A stretch of DNA of 7,251 bases from JBFFMO01 sp037968515. GTDB lineage: Bacteria; Myxococcota_A; Bradymonadia; Bradymonadales; Bradymonadaceae. Of this stretch, positions 6,653-7,251 are shown in pieces. Position numbers and translations under genes: made by a program. Each line of letters starts with the position of its first letter. The first letter of the stretch is position 1. The notes under the pieces were generated by a model that did no database searches, was not told the origin of the DNA, and was given only the letters and a program-made list of their open reading frames with translations. The stretch covers positions 1 through 7,251 of the forward strand of contig JBBKVQ010000429.1 of the NCBI GenBank assembly GCA_037968515.1, written 5' to 3'.

Positions 6653-7167
6653 TTCTTGTCGAATCTCTTCACCAATTCGGTGGTGAGATCTTGGTCAGGC
6701 TTGGCATACAGAACGGCAGAACGCTCCACGATCATATCGTAGCCAAGTTCTTTCCCCATCTGTTCGATGATGGGTCCCATACGGTCAAATATCTTCTTGG
6801 TGGCCTTGGCCTCGGCCTGGCTCAGCTCTCCTTGGAGTTGGATGAACTTCTGCTGCAAAGCGTACATGTCTTTTTGCAACTGCATCGCGCGAGCACGCTT
6901 CGTGTCGTCGCTCAGCATCGAAGCATTCGACTCCAGATCTTCCTTCTGCTTGCGGACACCATCCTGAACCTTGTCGAGCTCTTTCTGCTTTTGGTCGAAC
7001 TCTTTCTGCAGCTTGTCTTTTGCGGACTTGCCTTCTTTAGTCATGCCCAAAGCACGCTGCAGATCGATATAACCGATCTTCGACTGTGCAGAAGCCGTCT
7101 GTGGCAAAATCAACATCGCTGCAAAAGCGAGGACAACAACGAGTCTAAAAAAACGAAAAGGAACCAT
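6649..7167 (-). CDS. skp: Periplasmic chaperone Skp/OmpH family
   Basis: 172 residues, the usual size for the family. A Sec signal peptide (basic FRFFR, hydrophobic LVVVLAFAAMLIL, cleavage after TASA at 24-27) is followed by the family opening SKIGYIDLQRAL. Then comes a long Lys/Gln/Glu-rich coiled coil at about 45-125, the tentacles of the Skp trimer. The C-terminal strands include GYDMIVERSAVLYA near 142-155, matching the OmpH body. Skp binds unfolded outer-membrane proteins in the periplasm and delivers them to the BAM complex. It begins 21 bp after the bamA stop, the classical bamA-skp order, with a clear GGGAG site six nt before the ATG. The downstream PPC protein gene overlaps its stop by 4 bp. 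Assignment is secure; functional detail is by family. Confidence 0.95.
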   Translation of the reverse strand: MVPFRFFRLVVVLAFAAMLILPQTASAQSKIGYIDLQRALGMTKEGKSAKDKLQKEFDQKQKELDKVQDGVRKQKEDLESNASMLSDDTKRARAMQLQKDMYALQQKFIQLQGELSQAEAKATKKIFDRMGPIIEQMGKELGYDMIVERSAVLYAKPDQDLTTELVKRFDKK

Positions 7168-7173
7168 TATCTA

Positions 7174-7178
7174 CTCCC
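7174..7178 (-). promoter_or_regulatory. Shine-Dalgarno site of skp
   Basis: The minus strand reads GGGAG followed by TAGATA and the ATG at 7167, a six-base spacing. It fixes the skp start and lies in the 21 bp between bamA and skp, where no room exists for a separate promoter. Confidence 0.75.
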
Positions 7179-7188
7179 AGGACTCAGC

Positions 7189-7251
7189 TCAGAAAGCGTT
7201 GCCAATACTAAAGTCGAACACCAGTGGTTTTTCATCCCGCAATCGTGCGAG
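7189..7251 (-). CDS. bamA: Outer-membrane protein assembly factor BamA, last 20 codons (cut by window edge)
   Basis: Reading leftward from base 7251, the frame gives LARLRDEKPLVFDFSIGNAF and then TGA at 7191-7189. The ending, alternating hydrophobic residues, a Gly and a terminal Phe (VFDFSIGNAF), is the beta-signal of the last strand of a BamA/Omp85 barrel. Position directly before skp supports the call. BamA is the channel-forming core of the complex that inserts beta-barrel proteins into the outer membrane. Only the extreme C-terminus is visible, so the call rests on the motif and gene order. Confidence 0.8.
   Translation of the reverse strand, partial: LARLRDEKPLVFDFSIGNAF

Noticed and set aside
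1..7251. CRISPR array, tRNA, insertion sequence or phage gene
   Set aside because: No spaced direct repeats, no cloverleaf-like sequence, no transposase or integrase motifs and no flanking terminal repeats were seen.

Overview
The window appears to be chromosomal DNA of a Gram-negative bacterium with a double membrane. It holds the extreme C-terminus of the outer-membrane assembly factor BamA and a Skp/OmpH periplasmic chaperone. A serine/threonine kinase with a C-terminal membrane segment and an exported protein with four PPC-like 'EPND' repeats point towards Myxococcota or another former deltaproteobacterial group, Bradymonadia-like at best. That placement is inference from gene content; no rRNA or other phylogenetic marker is present. 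Base composition is moderately GC-rich and looks even across the genes, so there is no obvious island. I see no tRNA, rRNA, transposon, CRISPR array or phage gene.

Layout, left to right. (1) Positions 1-1575, minus strand: N-terminal 525 residues of the chromosome-condensation ATPase SMC, cut by the left edge at the hinge. (2) Positions 1576-1649: a short gap with a plausible sigma70 promoter for smc. (3) Positions 1650 to about 3428, minus strand: a solitary N6-adenine DNA methyltransferase with a TaqI/type IIG-like C-terminal recognition domain and no nuclease domain. It lies immediately upstream of smc on the same strand. (4) Positions 3408-4934, plus strand: a cytoplasmic Ser/Thr protein kinase with a C-terminal transmembrane anchor, transcribed away from the methyltransferase. 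The true methyltransferase start is uncertain. Three inverted repeats and a LexA-box-like sequence cluster in 3313-3395, which suggests that this stretch is really a divergent regulatory region and that the methyltransferase starts further in. (5) Positions 4928-6652, minus strand: an exported, possibly lipid-anchored, protein with four PPC-like modules. Its end overlaps the kinase end tail-to-tail by 7 bp. (6) Positions 6649-7167, minus strand: Skp/OmpH. (7) Positions 7189-7251, minus strand: the last 20 codons of bamA with its beta-signal.

bamA, skp and the PPC protein form a tight co-directional group, with a 21 bp gap followed by a 4 bp GTGA overlap. They very likely form one operon for envelope biogenesis, and the PPC protein sits where lpxD commonly follows. 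The methyltransferase and smc form a second co-directional pair concerned with chromosomal DNA. The kinase lies between the two blocks. No single established system links all six genes. The points most worth checking are the methyltransferase-smc pairing, the palindrome-rich divergent region, and the PPC protein embedded in the bamA-skp operon.
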